Below the pieces are notes generated by a model, which worked only from the letters and a program-made list of their open reading frames with translations, ran no database searches and was not told where the DNA came from. Positions 16,062 to 25,427 of a stretch of DNA of 64,000 nt are shown here, piece by piece; position 1 is the stretch's first letter; every line of letters starts with the position of its first letter. The DNA comes from CAIXSC01 sp046349915 (lineage in GTDB: Bacteria; Planctomycetota; Planctomycetia; Pirellulales; Pirellulaceae). A program made the position numbers and the translations under genes. The stretch is taken from assembly GCA_046349915.1 (NCBI GenBank), contig JAXMBL010000009.1, positions 1 to 64,000 of the forward strand. The letters run 5' to 3'.

Positions 16062-18512
16062 CTACTTCTTCCCCTGCTGCTCGCGTTCGAGTCGGAGCTG
16101 TTCCAACCGAGTGAGCCGCTTGGGTTCCGCGGGTTTCGCCGCCGGCATGGGCATCGGCATCGGCATGGGGGGAGGCGGCGCGGCCGCCGTCATCGGCTTG
16201 GGAGGCAGCGGCGCGTCGACTCGCAGTTCTCCCGTCCCCACCGTCATTGTGACCGGCTCGCCCTCATGCTGGAACGTCGTGCGACAGACCAACTGAGCGT
16301 ACTTGCCAGGTCGAGCCGCGGGATTCACTTTGATCTTGAAGACTAGTTCCGCCGTGTCCTTATTGAAGGTCAGCGGAGTAGAACTGGTTTCCGCGGGCAA
16401 GCCGAGCAATTCGGCTTTCGCTTCGCCCGCGAAATCCATCTTCTTTTCGACCTTCACGACCATTTCGGTCTCTTGCCCCTGTTCCGCGGCAGCCTTTTGG
16501 AATGCTAATGCGTGATACTGGTCCGTGACCACCAGATCGACCAACTGCGAGGCGCACTCGACCGTGCCTCCGCCAAAACCAGCTCGACCCACCACGACAA
16601 TCTTCCAACTCTTCAACTCAGCGCCGCCATTGGCGGTCAAAGGAATCGTGACCTCATTCTGTCCCTCGGGGATGGCGATCGATCCCGAAGAGCCCACACC
16701 CGGTGGGTTGTACAGCAAGAAGACGCTGATGGGCGCCTTAAAGTCGGGCGCTCGAGTAGCGACGATCTTCAGATCCATCGAACCGTTCCGGACGAGCGGC
16801 GCCTTGGGTTGCACGACATCGATCTTGAACGGAATCTCGCTCGACACTGTCACCGCCATGCGGTCGGCATTATGCCCCCACACGTCGATGTTGTTTTGTC
16901 CGCGAATCAACATGGTTCGCTGATTGAGTCGCCCTTCGAACTTGAGGTTGGCGTCGGCGGGACGAGCCACGACATCCGCCAAGGTTCCATCAACCGGCGC
17001 ATCCGCGGCCGCGTTGAACAACACCACGGTATCGGTGCGATTCGCTGGCATCGGCACAATCTGCGGAGCCAGTCCAGCCGGGAGATCGCGGAACTCTAGG
17101 TTCGTATCGCCTCCCCAATTCGCTCGATTCGCTCCCACCAACAGCGCCATGCGATTGTTCTTGGGAACGACAAGCGTCGTGGGGATGTACTGCTGACGCT
17201 CGGGGAGGAACGTCGAGACCGACGCCTCCACCGGCGTAATCTCCACTCGATACACGTAGTTCGGCCCACCTTGCTTCAGATGGTCTTGGACCACGATGCC
17301 ATATTCACCGTCCGCCGGAGCGTTGAAACGGACGTAGCTGTCGGGCCCGCCACTGTCATCGTTCCCCACGATACCGCCGCCTTGGGCGTTCACCACCGTC
17401 AGCACGGAATCGAGCGGCGAGCGGAGGACCGAGCGAGCGTAGACGCGGACATCGAATTGCTGTCCCGCCTTAGCTGTGAATTTGAAGTAATCGACATCGC
17501 CCGGCTTCTCGATGATGCCATTCATGGCGCAAGGGGCCGCTCCGCCAGCCGTTCCCTGAGCCAACGCGTCGTTCGGCTCCACCTCCAGCACATTCAACAG
17601 ATCAATCAACCGCACCATATTCGGTGAAGGCGCGATTCCCCGATCGTCTTGAGCGTAAAGACCGTGCTTGTTTTCGCTGTTCGCCGCGGGCAATACCACT
17701 TGGCTCGTGAAGTCGCCGCCCGCATCGCCGATCCACTTCACCGTCAGTTGCTCGCCCGGCTTTCCACCAGCCGGATACACGGCGGTGGGTCGGGGAAATG
17801 TACCGATATGGAGACGATAGATCGAATTGCCGTCTCCGCCGTACGAACTTTCCCGGACCTGGACGATGTACTTGCCGTCCGCCGGCGCCACCACGGTGCA
17901 GAGACAATCCTGATTCAAGAGGGCCGCGTCATCGCTGCGAGCAATCTCGAAGCGTTCGGAATTCAAGATGGCGACGTAGGGATCGAAGAACGTGCGTCCC
18001 AGTCGCAACCCCTCAATTTCGGCATTGATGCGATCACCCTTCTTGGCCTCGACCAAGTAGTGATCGACGTCTTCGTTTTGCACGACGCCCGTGACCGTCA
18101 CATTCATCGGCACGACTTGCGGCATCGTGAAATCGCTGTTCGGTTCCACTTCGGCGACGACCGGCAGCGGGCCCACGGCGAAAGTCATCAGATTGCTGAC
18201 GCCCGTCGCGGTCCGCACGCGAACGGCGTGGATGCCCATCCGGCAGTCCGCCGCCACGTTCAACTTCGCCTTGAAGGACCCATCGTTCACCGGCTCGATG
18301 TCGGCGACCGTGATACCGGGCGAGTACAGCAGCAGCTCTTGGACGTCGGCCAGACGTGCGCCAGCGTAGGTCACCTCCGTCTCGACGCCTCGCTGAACCC
18401 CCGGCGGTTGAATCGACCCGAGAGCCGGTTCAACTGCTGATGCCGACATCGCCAGACTCAACACGGCGAAGAAAGCGAAAGAACCGCAAAGCGAAAGCAG
18501 CGGTGTGCGCAT
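16062..18512 (-). CDS. Secreted protein with bacterial pre-peptidase (PPC) domains
   Basis: 816 residues from the ATG at 18512, chosen because GAGGTAA sits about 8 bases upstream and a clear signal peptide follows (MRTPLLSLCGSFAFFAVL...SASA). Two PPC-type beta-sandwich domains each begin with an EVEPN motif: one at about 120-230 and one at about 305-400 (DVDYFKFTAKAGQQFDVRV...PADGEYGIVVQDH). These domains are common in secreted hydrolases and in planctomycete cell-surface proteins. The rest is beta-rich. The C-terminus has a Pro/Met low-complexity run (PMPMPMPMP) and a basic, charged tail. It is sandwiched between the DUF1501 gene upstream and the DUF1549/1553 gene downstream (80-base gap), a combination typical of planctomycete outer-layer modules. 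Function unknown. Confidence 0.85.
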   Translation of the reverse strand: MRTPLLSLCGSFAFFAVLSLAMSASAVEPALGSIQPPGVQRGVETEVTYAGARLADVQELLLYSPGITVADIEPVNDGSFKAKLNVAADCRMGIHAVRVRTATGVSNLMTFAVGPLPVVAEVEPNSDFTMPQVVPMNVTVTGVVQNEDVDHYLVEAKKGDRINAEIEGLRLGRTFFDPYVAILNSERFEIARSDDAALLNQDCLCTVVAPADGKYIVQVRESSYGGDGNSIYRLHIGTFPRPTAVYPAGGKPGEQLTVKWIGDAGGDFTSQVVLPAANSENKHGLYAQDDRGIAPSPNMVRLIDLLNVLEVEPNDALAQGTAGGAAPCAMNGIIEKPGDVDYFKFTAKAGQQFDVRVYARSVLRSPLDSVLTVVNAQGGGIVGNDDSGGPDSYVRFNAPADGEYGIVVQDHLKQGGPNYVYRVEITPVEASVSTFLPERQQYIPTTLVVPKNNRMALLVGANRANWGGDTNLEFRDLPAGLAPQIVPMPANRTDTVVLFNAAADAPVDGTLADVVARPADANLKFEGRLNQRTMLIRGQNNIDVWGHNADRMAVTVSSEIPFKIDVVQPKAPLVRNGSMDLKIVATRAPDFKAPISVFLLYNPPGVGSSGSIAIPEGQNEVTIPLTANGGAELKSWKIVVVGRAGFGGGTVECASQLVDLVVTDQYHALAFQKAAAEQGQETEMVVKVEKKMDFAGEAKAELLGLPAETSSTPLTFNKDTAELVFKIKVNPAARPGKYAQLVCRTTFQHEGEPVTMTVGTGELRVDAPLPPKPMTAAAPPPPMPMPMPMPAAKPAEPKRLTRLEQLRLEREQQGKK

Positions 18513-18759
18513 AGCGCGAGTTACCTCGATAAGGATGGATCGGCAGACCGCCGATGCGTGGTGGGACGCGTAACTTCGTCGACTCCCGCGGCCGTCGCTT
18601 GGCGACAGGACGGGAGCCTGGTTGCGCGTCACGGGCCATCCTGTCCCGCGACGAGTCGAATTGCTTCGGCCGACGGCCTCTCGCGGCTCATCGTGAGCGC
18701 CAGACCGTCACCAAGGATAGCTTGCGATCTTCGCCTCGCGAGCGAAGCTCAAGGCTTTC

Positions 18760-20061
18760 CTAGGCGATCAATTCCTTGATCACCTTGCCGCCGTCAACGA
18801 TTTCAATCGGACGATCGCCAGGCGCCATCAATTCCTTGTCGGCGACAATGCCGAGCAAGTGATAAACCGTAGTAGCCAAATCACCCGGCTCAACCGGATC
18901 TTCTTCGGGTTCCGAAGCCGTGGCGTTCGACGAGCCATAAATCAGGCCGCCCTTAATGCCGCCGCCAGCCAGCATCACGCTGAACACCTTCGGCCAGTGA
19001 TCGCGGCCAGCGGTCGCGTTGATCTTCGGCGTACGACCGAATTCACTCGACACCATGATCAGGGTCGACTTGAGCAACCCGTTACGGTCGAGGTCACGAA
19101 TCAAGGTCGCCAAACCTTGATCGAGCGCCGGCATCTGACCACGCATGCCGCCTGTAATCTGATTGTGCATGTCCCAACCGCCGTAGGTCAACGACACGAA
19201 CCGCACGCCCGCGGCGACCAAGCGGCGAGCCATCAGCAGGCGCTGGCCTGCCGTGTTGCGGCCGTACTCGTCGCGAATCGCGGCCGGCTCGGCGTCGATA
19301 TTGAACGCCTCGCGAGCGGTTGGCGAACTGATCAGGCTGTAGGCACGTTCGTAGAACGTATTCATCGCGCCGACATTGTCCGACTTGTCGCGCTTCATGA
19401 AGTAATCGTTGACTGCTTCCAACGCCGAGCGTCGGCGAGCAAATCGTTGGTCGTTCACGCCATTGGCGAGATTCAAGTCCTGCACCTTGAATCCACCCGC
19501 AGCCGGATCCGACCCGAGGCTGAATGGAGCGAACGAGGAGCTCAGATAGCCGCTGCTCGCAAATTCATTCGGTACGCTCGGCACGCAAACGTAAGGAGGC
19601 AAGTTGTTTCGCGGTCCATATTCGTGGCTTACCACGCTGCCCATGCTGGGATAGATCAGCGCGGGGCTCGGCTTGTAACCCGTGAACATGTTGTGCGTGC
19701 CACGCTCGTGAGCCGCTTCGCCGTGCGTCATCGAACGAATGACGGCGATCTTGTCGGCGACTTGCGCCAAATTGGGCAACGTCTCGCAAAACTCTTCGCC
19801 CGTGTTCGTCTTCACGGTCTTCATTTCGCCCCGGTACTCGATCGGCGAGTACGGTTTGGGGTCGAAGGATTCCTGATGAGCCATTCCGCCCGGCAGGAAG
19901 ATGTGAATGATGCTCTGAGCCTTCGCTTCGATAAAATCGTAGCTCTTCTGATCCGCCCGAGCTTGGAGACGGAACAGATCGCTTAGCGTCAGCCCCAACC
20001 CGCCAATGGCGCCAACGGTCAACAGGCTACGACGACTAATTGGACTTCCAGCGCACTTCAT
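18760..20061 (-). CDS. DUF1501 family protein (exported, Tat-like signal)
   Basis: 433 residues from the ATG at 20061. The N-terminus SRRSLLTVGAIGGLGLTLSDLF is a twin-arginine-like signal. The family is recognised by SIIHIFLPGGMAHQESFDPKP, MTHGEAAHERGTHNMFTGY, SEFGRTPKIN and GRDHWPKVFSVMLAGGGIKG. These motifs resemble metal sites of the alkaline phosphatase/sulfatase superfamily to which DUF1501 is related. In planctomycetes DUF1501 genes almost always sit with DUF1549/1553 genes, as here. It is the first gene of the four-gene minus-strand run ending at 10828, with a 247-base gap before the PPC gene. Confidence 0.9.
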   Translation of the reverse strand: MKCAGSPISRRSLLTVGAIGGLGLTLSDLFRLQARADQKSYDFIEAKAQSIIHIFLPGGMAHQESFDPKPYSPIEYRGEMKTVKTNTGEEFCETLPNLAQVADKIAVIRSMTHGEAAHERGTHNMFTGYKPSPALIYPSMGSVVSHEYGPRNNLPPYVCVPSVPNEFASSGYLSSSFAPFSLGSDPAAGGFKVQDLNLANGVNDQRFARRRSALEAVNDYFMKRDKSDNVGAMNTFYERAYSLISSPTAREAFNIDAEPAAIRDEYGRNTAGQRLLMARRLVAAGVRFVSLTYGGWDMHNQITGGMRGQMPALDQGLATLIRDLDRNGLLKSTLIMVSSEFGRTPKINATAGRDHWPKVFSVMLAGGGIKGGLIYGSSNATASEPEEDPVEPGDLATTVYHLLGIVADKELMAPGDRPIEIVDGGKVIKELIA

Positions 20062-20584
20062 GGTGATTCGAACTCCGTGAGACTCTCGCTTCAAATTCGA
20101 CTCAGTGGTTCTTGAGGCCGCGCCTCTCCACTCGCCCCGTCCTCCGCGCGTGGAACGATCGCGGTTGAACGGCAGAAATCAGGTGAGCGGCACCGGGCGG
20201 GACTTTCCATCTTGCGGGACGTTTCCGACGCCACAGGCGAACGCTCAGACAAAGTTTGCCTTCTCTGACTGCGCAGCCGCCTACGTCCGCCTAAAACGCA
20301 TCAACGACAAAGAATATCTATCGGACCGTGGAAAGTCAATTGCCAGCCCCCTACCTGTCGGGCGGTCGAGATTGCCTATTTTAACGAATCTGGCTTAGCA
20401 AAATCCTTGAGGCTTACTGCGACCAAGTCAACGATTCCGGCTACAACCCAATGATTTCATGTGACTTAGAGCGAAAGACCTGTCTTATTGACGCTGAGCT
20501 TACCGAGCTGAGACCCATGCATACTTTTTTCCAGTGGTATTTGAAAAATCCGCTCAGACAGTTGGTGGCAACCACGTCTGCGGC
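20062..20584. other. Intergenic region, no gene recognised
   Basis: About 520 bases between two minus-strand genes. The part next to 20062 must hold the promoter of the DUF1501 operon. The half nearer 20584 looks richer in A and T than the flanking genes. I see no convincing gene, RNA or repeat. The open frames across it show no family resemblance. Confidence 0.5.
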
Positions 20585-21628
20585 CTACCGAGCTTCGACA
20601 AAAAACTGAGACGTCCGGTGGAGCGCCGTGAAGAGGTGTCGAACCACCGAGTAATGCCCGCCCGTGTACCATTCGATCTCAGGTTTTCCGAGCGACTCCC
20701 ACAGAGACTCCGTACAAGGCTTGGGGATCACCTCGTCGTTCCGGGCGTTGAGCATCAAGATGCGTCGTCCCTGCAGATTCGAGCCATAGCGCACCGGATC
20801 AATGATTCTCAATCGCTCCAGAAACTCTTCACGCGAGTGGCCCTGAGTCAACCATTGCAGCCGTAGTCGCTCCAATTCCTTCGACTCCCAAGCGATTCTG
20901 CCCAAGTCGCCGCCCGCCAACATGAGACAGACGTTGTTCAATCGCGGTTCGGCCGCCGCGGCGAGCGCGCCGGTGATTCCGCCCAGACTGATGCCAAAAA
21001 TCCCTAAACGCTCGCCATCGACGTTGGGTTGAGCGGCGAGCCAGGCGGTGGCATGGCGAATATCCAATACCGCTTGCGTCATCCCCTCCACCGTTTCGTC
21101 GGGGTTCGACGATATCATCCGTCGAGTCGACCCTGGCTCGCGACGCGGACCGTAATACGGCATCTTCAGGAATAGCGCGGCGACCCCATGTTGAGCGAAG
21201 TTATTGGCAAACAATCGAGCCAAGTCGAAATCGCCGCCAAGAATATGCAGCACGACCACGGCGGGACATTTGCCCGGTTGCTTCGGATAAAAGAACTCGC
21301 AGTGAACCGTATTATTCAACTCACTCTCCGTCTTCACGGGCGAGGGAAACCGTACTTCGCTCACCCCGATCCGCGTCGACACCTCCGGTAAGGGACTCGA
21401 CTCGTACGGAAACTCATGCTCTGCCAGACGAAATCTCGGCAGCACCCGTTCTTCGCCAAGTTTGGCGGGCCGATACGACACCACGCCTGACGCAGGCGGT
21501 GCGGGAGAAAAAAACGCCTCGGCAGCTTCTGCTCGCGCCGCGACTTCACTGACCCACAAAATCCCCAAGATCAACAGCCACGCATTCCAAGCAGGCGAGA
21601 CGATTCGTGCGAGACATCCAGATTTCAT
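20585..21628 (-). CDS. Secreted alpha/beta hydrolase (dienelactone hydrolase/acetyl esterase-like)
   Basis: 347 residues. An N-terminal hydrophobic segment (WNAWLLILGILWVSEVAARAEA) indicates export. The alpha/beta hydrolase core shows the nucleophile elbow GISLGG (after VDGERLGIF), an acid Asp in LNARNDEVIPK and the base His in GGHYS. The early strand CPAVVVLHILGGDFDLARLFANNFA marks the oxyanion region. The triad order Ser-Asp-His and the spacing fit the family. The substrate cannot be read from the sequence; an ester of plant or algal polymers is a reasonable guess in a planctomycete. It is monocistronic, lying on the minus strand upstream of the DUF1501 operon after a long gap. Confidence 0.82.
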   Translation of the reverse strand: MKSGCLARIVSPAWNAWLLILGILWVSEVAARAEAAEAFFSPAPPASGVVSYRPAKLGEERVLPRFRLAEHEFPYESSPLPEVSTRIGVSEVRFPSPVKTESELNNTVHCEFFYPKQPGKCPAVVVLHILGGDFDLARLFANNFAQHGVAALFLKMPYYGPRREPGSTRRMISSNPDETVEGMTQAVLDIRHATAWLAAQPNVDGERLGIFGISLGGITGALAAAAEPRLNNVCLMLAGGDLGRIAWESKELERLRLQWLTQGHSREEFLERLRIIDPVRYGSNLQGRRILMLNARNDEVIPKPCTESLWESLGKPEIEWYTGGHYSVVRHLFTALHRTSQFFVEAR

Positions 21629-22023
21629 GGGAATACCGGCGGAGGCTGTGATCGAGTGTTATTGACCGTTGGCAACGGGCTGAGAGGCCAAGTCGATTGC
21701 CATTCAATGGTCCAGATTGTCGCAATTCCTCGCGAAAATGACCAGACGCAAACCGAGCAAATCTAGCGTAAAGCCATTCGTTTTTCACACTTACAGAAGG
21801 CGAACCGGAACTAGAACGTACCGCAGACGACTTTCGCGGAACAATCGCCACGCAGCCAGACGCGAACCTTCTGCCTATTGACTGTGTCACATTACGAAAG
21901 ATGTGAGGCGTCAAACACCTCCCGGTGAACCGTGTCGAAGAAAGCCGCCGGACTCAGGAAGGCAGCAGACGTCGAGTTCCCCCCTTGTCGACGTCATCGA
22001 GCGCGTTAGGATTACATCTCGTC
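21629..22023. other. Intergenic region between the hydrolase gene and tRNA-Lys
   Basis: About 395 bases, divergent between the hydrolase and tRNA-Lys, so both promoters should lie here. No gene or repeat is supported. The minus-strand open frame over this region has no recognisable features. Confidence 0.5.
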
Positions 22024-22096
<73 letters not shown>

Positions 22097-22104
22097 CTTC
22101 TTCC

Positions 22105-22140
22105 GACCCGTTGTCGTTCACATGCGACAGCGGGTCTTTT
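22105..22140 (+). terminator. Intrinsic terminator of tRNA-Lys
   Basis: Nine bases after the tRNA, GACCCGTTGTCG pairs with CGACAGCGGGTC (12 pairs, one G-U) across an 8-base loop and is followed by TTTT. This is a strong Rho-independent terminator. Its descending arm and T-run form the first unit of the tandem array at 22131-22210. Confidence 0.8.
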
Positions 22141-22210
22141 CGTGCGCGGGTCTTTTCGTGCGCGGGTCTTTTCGTGCGCGGGTCTTTTCGTGCGCGGGTC
22201 TTTTCGTGCG
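22131..22210 (+). repeat. Five perfect tandem copies of a 16-bp unit derived from the terminator 3' arm
   Basis: Unit CGGGTCTTTTCGTGCG repeated five times with no mismatch (22131, 22147, 22163, 22179, 22195). Each unit carries the CGGGTC-TTTT of the terminator, so any of the five could pair with the single upstream GACCCG arm. The minus-strand frame here reads as a KDPRTKRPAHEKTRA-like repeat and is an artefact of the array. Confidence 0.95.
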
Positions 22211-22388
22211 AAGAGGATTCGCTCGAACACGCCATCCCCCCTCTCAGGACAACGCCCCCCACCGAGAACGCGGTGAATTTATCGCTGAAAAGTTTGCCCC
22301 GCTCACTCCATGATATAGACTCCCATTTGGGTGGGGATCTTTCGAGGGGCATTCCCAACAGTCGTCGGCAAGGCGAGGGAGAGGGCGA

Positions 22389-23903
22389 GTGGCATTTGGT
22401 GCGAAGTCGGACAGTTGGCGTACGTTCGCGCCATCGTGCATAACTTGGCGAGCTGCCGCGTTGGACGCCTTGCGAACCCACTTCGGCAACGGACATGCGT
22501 TCGCTTGCTGGTCCAACTTCCAATTCGCGGGCGTCGATGGCGCGCTCCACGAAGTCGACCTCCTCGCCATCACTCGACGCAATGTCATTCTGATCAGCAT
22601 CGACCCACGACCTCCCGCCGCGCGCGAGACAGGGCCCTGCCGCTGTCAGGCCGAGAGCGACCCGCGGCCGACTGGCCATTGGTTCGCCGACCCCGCACGA
22701 CTATCACGAGTCGCCGCGCTAGCTCGCCAGCTGCGGCATTCGATCGACGCCTGGGCCGAGCAACGCGGCAGTCAGCGTCGCTGCCCTCCGATTCAAGGCG
22801 CCGTGTTCCACTCAACGTTCGACGCGCCCCTTCCCGCCGAGCCCGAACCGGGGCCGGCGGGCGCGTTGAAAGTCGAGGGGCTTGACGGGCGTTTTGTCGT
22901 CTCGCCGCTCGCTCCCGCCGAATCAACCTGGGACGACGCGCCTTCACGCAGCTTGTTGTCGAGCGAACTGGGGGCCCCGAACTTCGAGTTCGCTTGGCTC
23001 GCCGACGAACTCGCCTGGCAATCGGTGGTGGTTCCGCTGTTCGACGTTTATTTCCTGGAAGCGGACGTAAAGCCGCGAGCGGACGAGGTCGCGGGCCGCC
23101 AACTTTTGGCGGAGATGGCTCGGGTCTGTCAATCGCGCAGTCCCGAGCGAGTGATTGCCGAATGGACTCAAGTCGCCATCGATTTGCAACAACGACAGCT
23201 TCCACTCGCCTTCCTTAACGACGTCGATGATGACTTGGCATCTTGTCTCTGCGAACGCATTGAGTTGGCGAGAAACGCTTGGCACGAGCTACGCGGCCGG
23301 ATGCGAGCCGTTCAAGACGAGTTGGATTGGCACGAGTATTACCGCGCGGGGGTCGTCGACGAGGACTTGTCGCTCCTGGGACTCGCGCATGATCGGGCGC
23401 CGCTGGACGCAGCCACTCTATTCCAACTCGCCCCCGCCAGCGTCGCCTCGGAACACTTGGCGATGGAATTAGCCGCGACTCTCCCGGTCAGCGCGGGGGA
23501 GGCTGCCGTCGATTCGCTGGAGCTCCCAGAGACCTGGCCGATGGAGTACCGCGAGAAAGTACGTCGCCGAGCAGCATGGATACGGCATTCACGCACACTC
23601 GCCGAACTGGAGCGTCCCCGATACAAGCGCTCTTGGGAAATTCGCCCTTGGGAGTCGCAACGGGACAAGGCGTTGCGCGAGTGGATGCTGGACCGGCTGG
23701 CGACTCACATGGCCATCGAAAATCCGACTCGCGACTTGACAGGCCCGCGGCTGGAGGCCGCCGACCGTCCGCTCACCCCCCGCTCGCTCGCCCGTCTTGT
23801 CGACTCTGTGGCCAACGACCAGTTGTTCCTCAACGCCGCCCACTGTCTTCGCGGCGAACGCGACCCCAATCTCACTGGTTTGGTGGTTGAATTGCTGGGA
23901 TAG
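22389..23903 (+). CDS. NERD-like / PglX-C-terminal (DUF7008-like) chimera, probable relic of BREX type-2 genes
   Basis: 504 residues from a GTG preceded by a purine-rich GAGGGAGAGGG. Residues about 24-115 look like a NERD nuclease domain of the kind at the start of PglW (GVDGALHEVDLLAITRRNVILI). The strand that should end E-x-K reads SIDPRP, so the active site is probably lost. The C-terminal half matches the DUF7008-type end of BREX methyltransferases PglX: RMRAVQDELDWHEYYRAGVV, then WPMEYREKVRRRAAWIRHSR, ERPRYKRSWEIRPWESQRDK and ALREWMLDRL, ending with a LARLVDSVANDQLF...LTGLVVELLG tail. No methyltransferase motifs and no kinase lie between. The simplest reading is one deletion joining pglW to pglX. 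The middle (about 150-290) is not assigned. It sits directly downstream of tRNA-Lys. Confidence 0.6.
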   Translation: MAFGAKSDSWRTFAPSCITWRAAALDALRTHFGNGHAFACWSNFQFAGVDGALHEVDLLAITRRNVILISIDPRPPAARETGPCRCQAESDPRPTGHWFADPARLSRVAALARQLRHSIDAWAEQRGSQRRCPPIQGAVFHSTFDAPLPAEPEPGPAGALKVEGLDGRFVVSPLAPAESTWDDAPSRSLLSSELGAPNFEFAWLADELAWQSVVVPLFDVYFLEADVKPRADEVAGRQLLAEMARVCQSRSPERVIAEWTQVAIDLQQRQLPLAFLNDVDDDLASCLCERIELARNAWHELRGRMRAVQDELDWHEYYRAGVVDEDLSLLGLAHDRAPLDAATLFQLAPASVASEHLAMELAATLPVSAGEAAVDSLELPETWPMEYREKVRRRAAWIRHSRTLAELERPRYKRSWEIRPWESQRDKALREWMLDRLATHMAIENPTRDLTGPRLEAADRPLTPRSLARLVDSVANDQLFLNAAHCLRGERDPNLTGLVVELLG

Positions 23904-24168
23904 CCCCCCGCCACGACACTCATGCTGGACCGCAGTACAACTCTTCCGCCACCTTGCTTCCCAAAGTAGACTGGCAAAACAGGAAGTCTAGGAAACCCAC
24001 GCAGTATTCAAACCACCTCTATTTTCATCCCGAACCGGAATGTCTGAGTGGCGAATGGTTGGGGAACCGATCCTAGAAGGGCGAGGAATCCGGCCGATAG
24101 CGATACCCGCCTATGCTACGGAGGGGGAAATCGAGTAGCATCACGACAATACTCAATGAGTCTTGCCC

Positions 24169-25113
24169 ATGGACTTATCACTTACGGACTATTTACTGCG
24201 GGGACGGCGTACATCCATGGCGACTTGCAGCGTCGAAGCCCCGGCTTCAGTCACTCCCGATTTTCGTGGACTCACCGAGCAGCTTGCGGGCACGATTGCG
24301 ACGGCACAGTGGGAGTCGTTGAGCGCTTTTTGCCGTTTTCTCTCGCAGAATAAAGAACAAGTCGGGGATTTCCACGACTTAGTGTTAGCCATTTCGGAAT
24401 CGGTGCGCGCCCAAGCCAACCTCATCGTAACAGCTTGGTGCAAAAGCACTTTGGATTGGAAACAGCTTGCCGATCTAGGTACAGCGACGCCGTGGACCCA
24501 AGTCATCGCTGGCGAGGAATTCGCCCCCCGCCAGCCCCTGGAAAATGAACTTCCGCCGATGAACGACGGAAACTGGGACGAGCTCTTCAGGACAATCCCA
24601 CAGCCGGATGCTTGCGAGATCGATCGATTAGCGCGCGAGTTGGGGTCTGGGGATGTACAGTCTACCTTTCCCACAGCCGTCTCTGAGCTAGCGGCGCAGT
24701 TCTCTTACAGCTTGGTGCATCCGGAAATCTGCTGGGCGGAAGGGCACAGTCAGCGTTCCGAATGTTCCCTCATCTTTCTTGCTGGAAAACTGACTAGACA
24801 TCTGCCTGCGGAGCCGATCCCCGAGCGGGCCGAACTGGCGGTCACAACCTTTATCGAATTGGCCAACCAAGTTCGGACGCAACTGACGTACGGGGATGCC
24901 TATTGGCTGCGGCGAGTGCTAGGGTCGGTAGCCGGTTGCCTGCCTGCGTCGCCTCCGGGCAACTTGGTATCGCCAGCCCACGGCGAACAGGGAAACTCGT
25001 CGCGGAAACAGGAAGATCTCAAGCGGCGTGAAAGCACGACATTGTTCGCCGCGAGTACCACCCGTGCCAAACATGGTCACGTGAAGGCGAAGAAGTCTAA
25101 GCGAGCGACCTGA
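24169..25113 (+). CDS. Hypothetical protein of the island, mostly helical
   Basis: 314 residues from the ATG at 24169; a TTG two codons earlier is also possible. No signal peptide, membrane segment or recognisable catalytic motif. The composition suggests an alpha-helical protein (for example LTEQLAGTIATAQWESLSAF and ELAVTTFIELANQVRTQLTY) ending in a long basic, disordered tail (GHVKAKKSKRAT). It is followed by a hairpin and then the disrupted nitrilase gene on the same strand, so it may belong to the same functional unit. I do not recognise the family and assign no function. Confidence 0.6.
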   Translation: MDLSLTDYLLRGRRTSMATCSVEAPASVTPDFRGLTEQLAGTIATAQWESLSAFCRFLSQNKEQVGDFHDLVLAISESVRAQANLIVTAWCKSTLDWKQLADLGTATPWTQVIAGEEFAPRQPLENELPPMNDGNWDELFRTIPQPDACEIDRLARELGSGDVQSTFPTAVSELAAQFSYSLVHPEICWAEGHSQRSECSLIFLAGKLTRHLPAEPIPERAELAVTTFIELANQVRTQLTYGDAYWLRRVLGSVAGCLPASPPGNLVSPAHGEQGNSSRKQEDLKRRESTTLFAASTTRAKHGHVKAKKSKRAT

Positions 25114-25128
25114 GAGGTTTTTCCTCTC
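25112..25128 (+). terminator. Short hairpin at the stop of the helical hypothetical gene
   Basis: GAGAGG-TTTTT-CCTCTC overlaps the TGA stop and continues TTGC. It is a six-pair stem with a poor U-tract, so a weak terminator candidate. Confidence 0.3.
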
Positions 25129-25427
25129 TTGCAAGAGCTGAAACTTGGCGAGCCCATGGGTGGTAATCACATTGGAAAGTGGGCAAGCAACACCCCTCTA
25201 GTTGATCACGGGACACACTACATCTAGGCTACTGGGTAGTTGGTGAAGATTTAGTCGCCGACTTCCCGCTCTTCTCCCGCCCTCGGTGTATCCCCATGTC
25301 CGCGACGACCAGCATCTAGCCTTCTCGTATTTCGACACTTAAAACTGACCTTGTCGCAGAAGTCCTAAAGGCTGTCCTGGAGTACTGTGCTCTCTATCGC
25401 CACGAATTCCGAGAGGACATAAGTCGC
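25129..25427 (+). other. Gap upstream of the nitrilase gene with a possible nonsense-interrupted 5' end
   Basis: From 25320 the frame of the downstream gene stays open and reads like coding sequence (LKTDLVAEVLKAVLEYC...YRHEFREDISRVETR) but has no ATG, GTG or TTG before the GTG at 25428. Seven codons before the in-frame TAG at 25317-25319 lies an ATG (25296). An original start at 25296 with a nonsense mutation at codon 8 would explain this. No ribosome site is obvious at either start. Confidence 0.4.

Noticed and set aside
22131..22210. Possible CRISPR array or coding repeat on the minus strand
   Set aside because: The 16-bp units are directly adjacent with no spacers and derive from the tRNA terminator. 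The minus-strand peptide repeat is just their translation.
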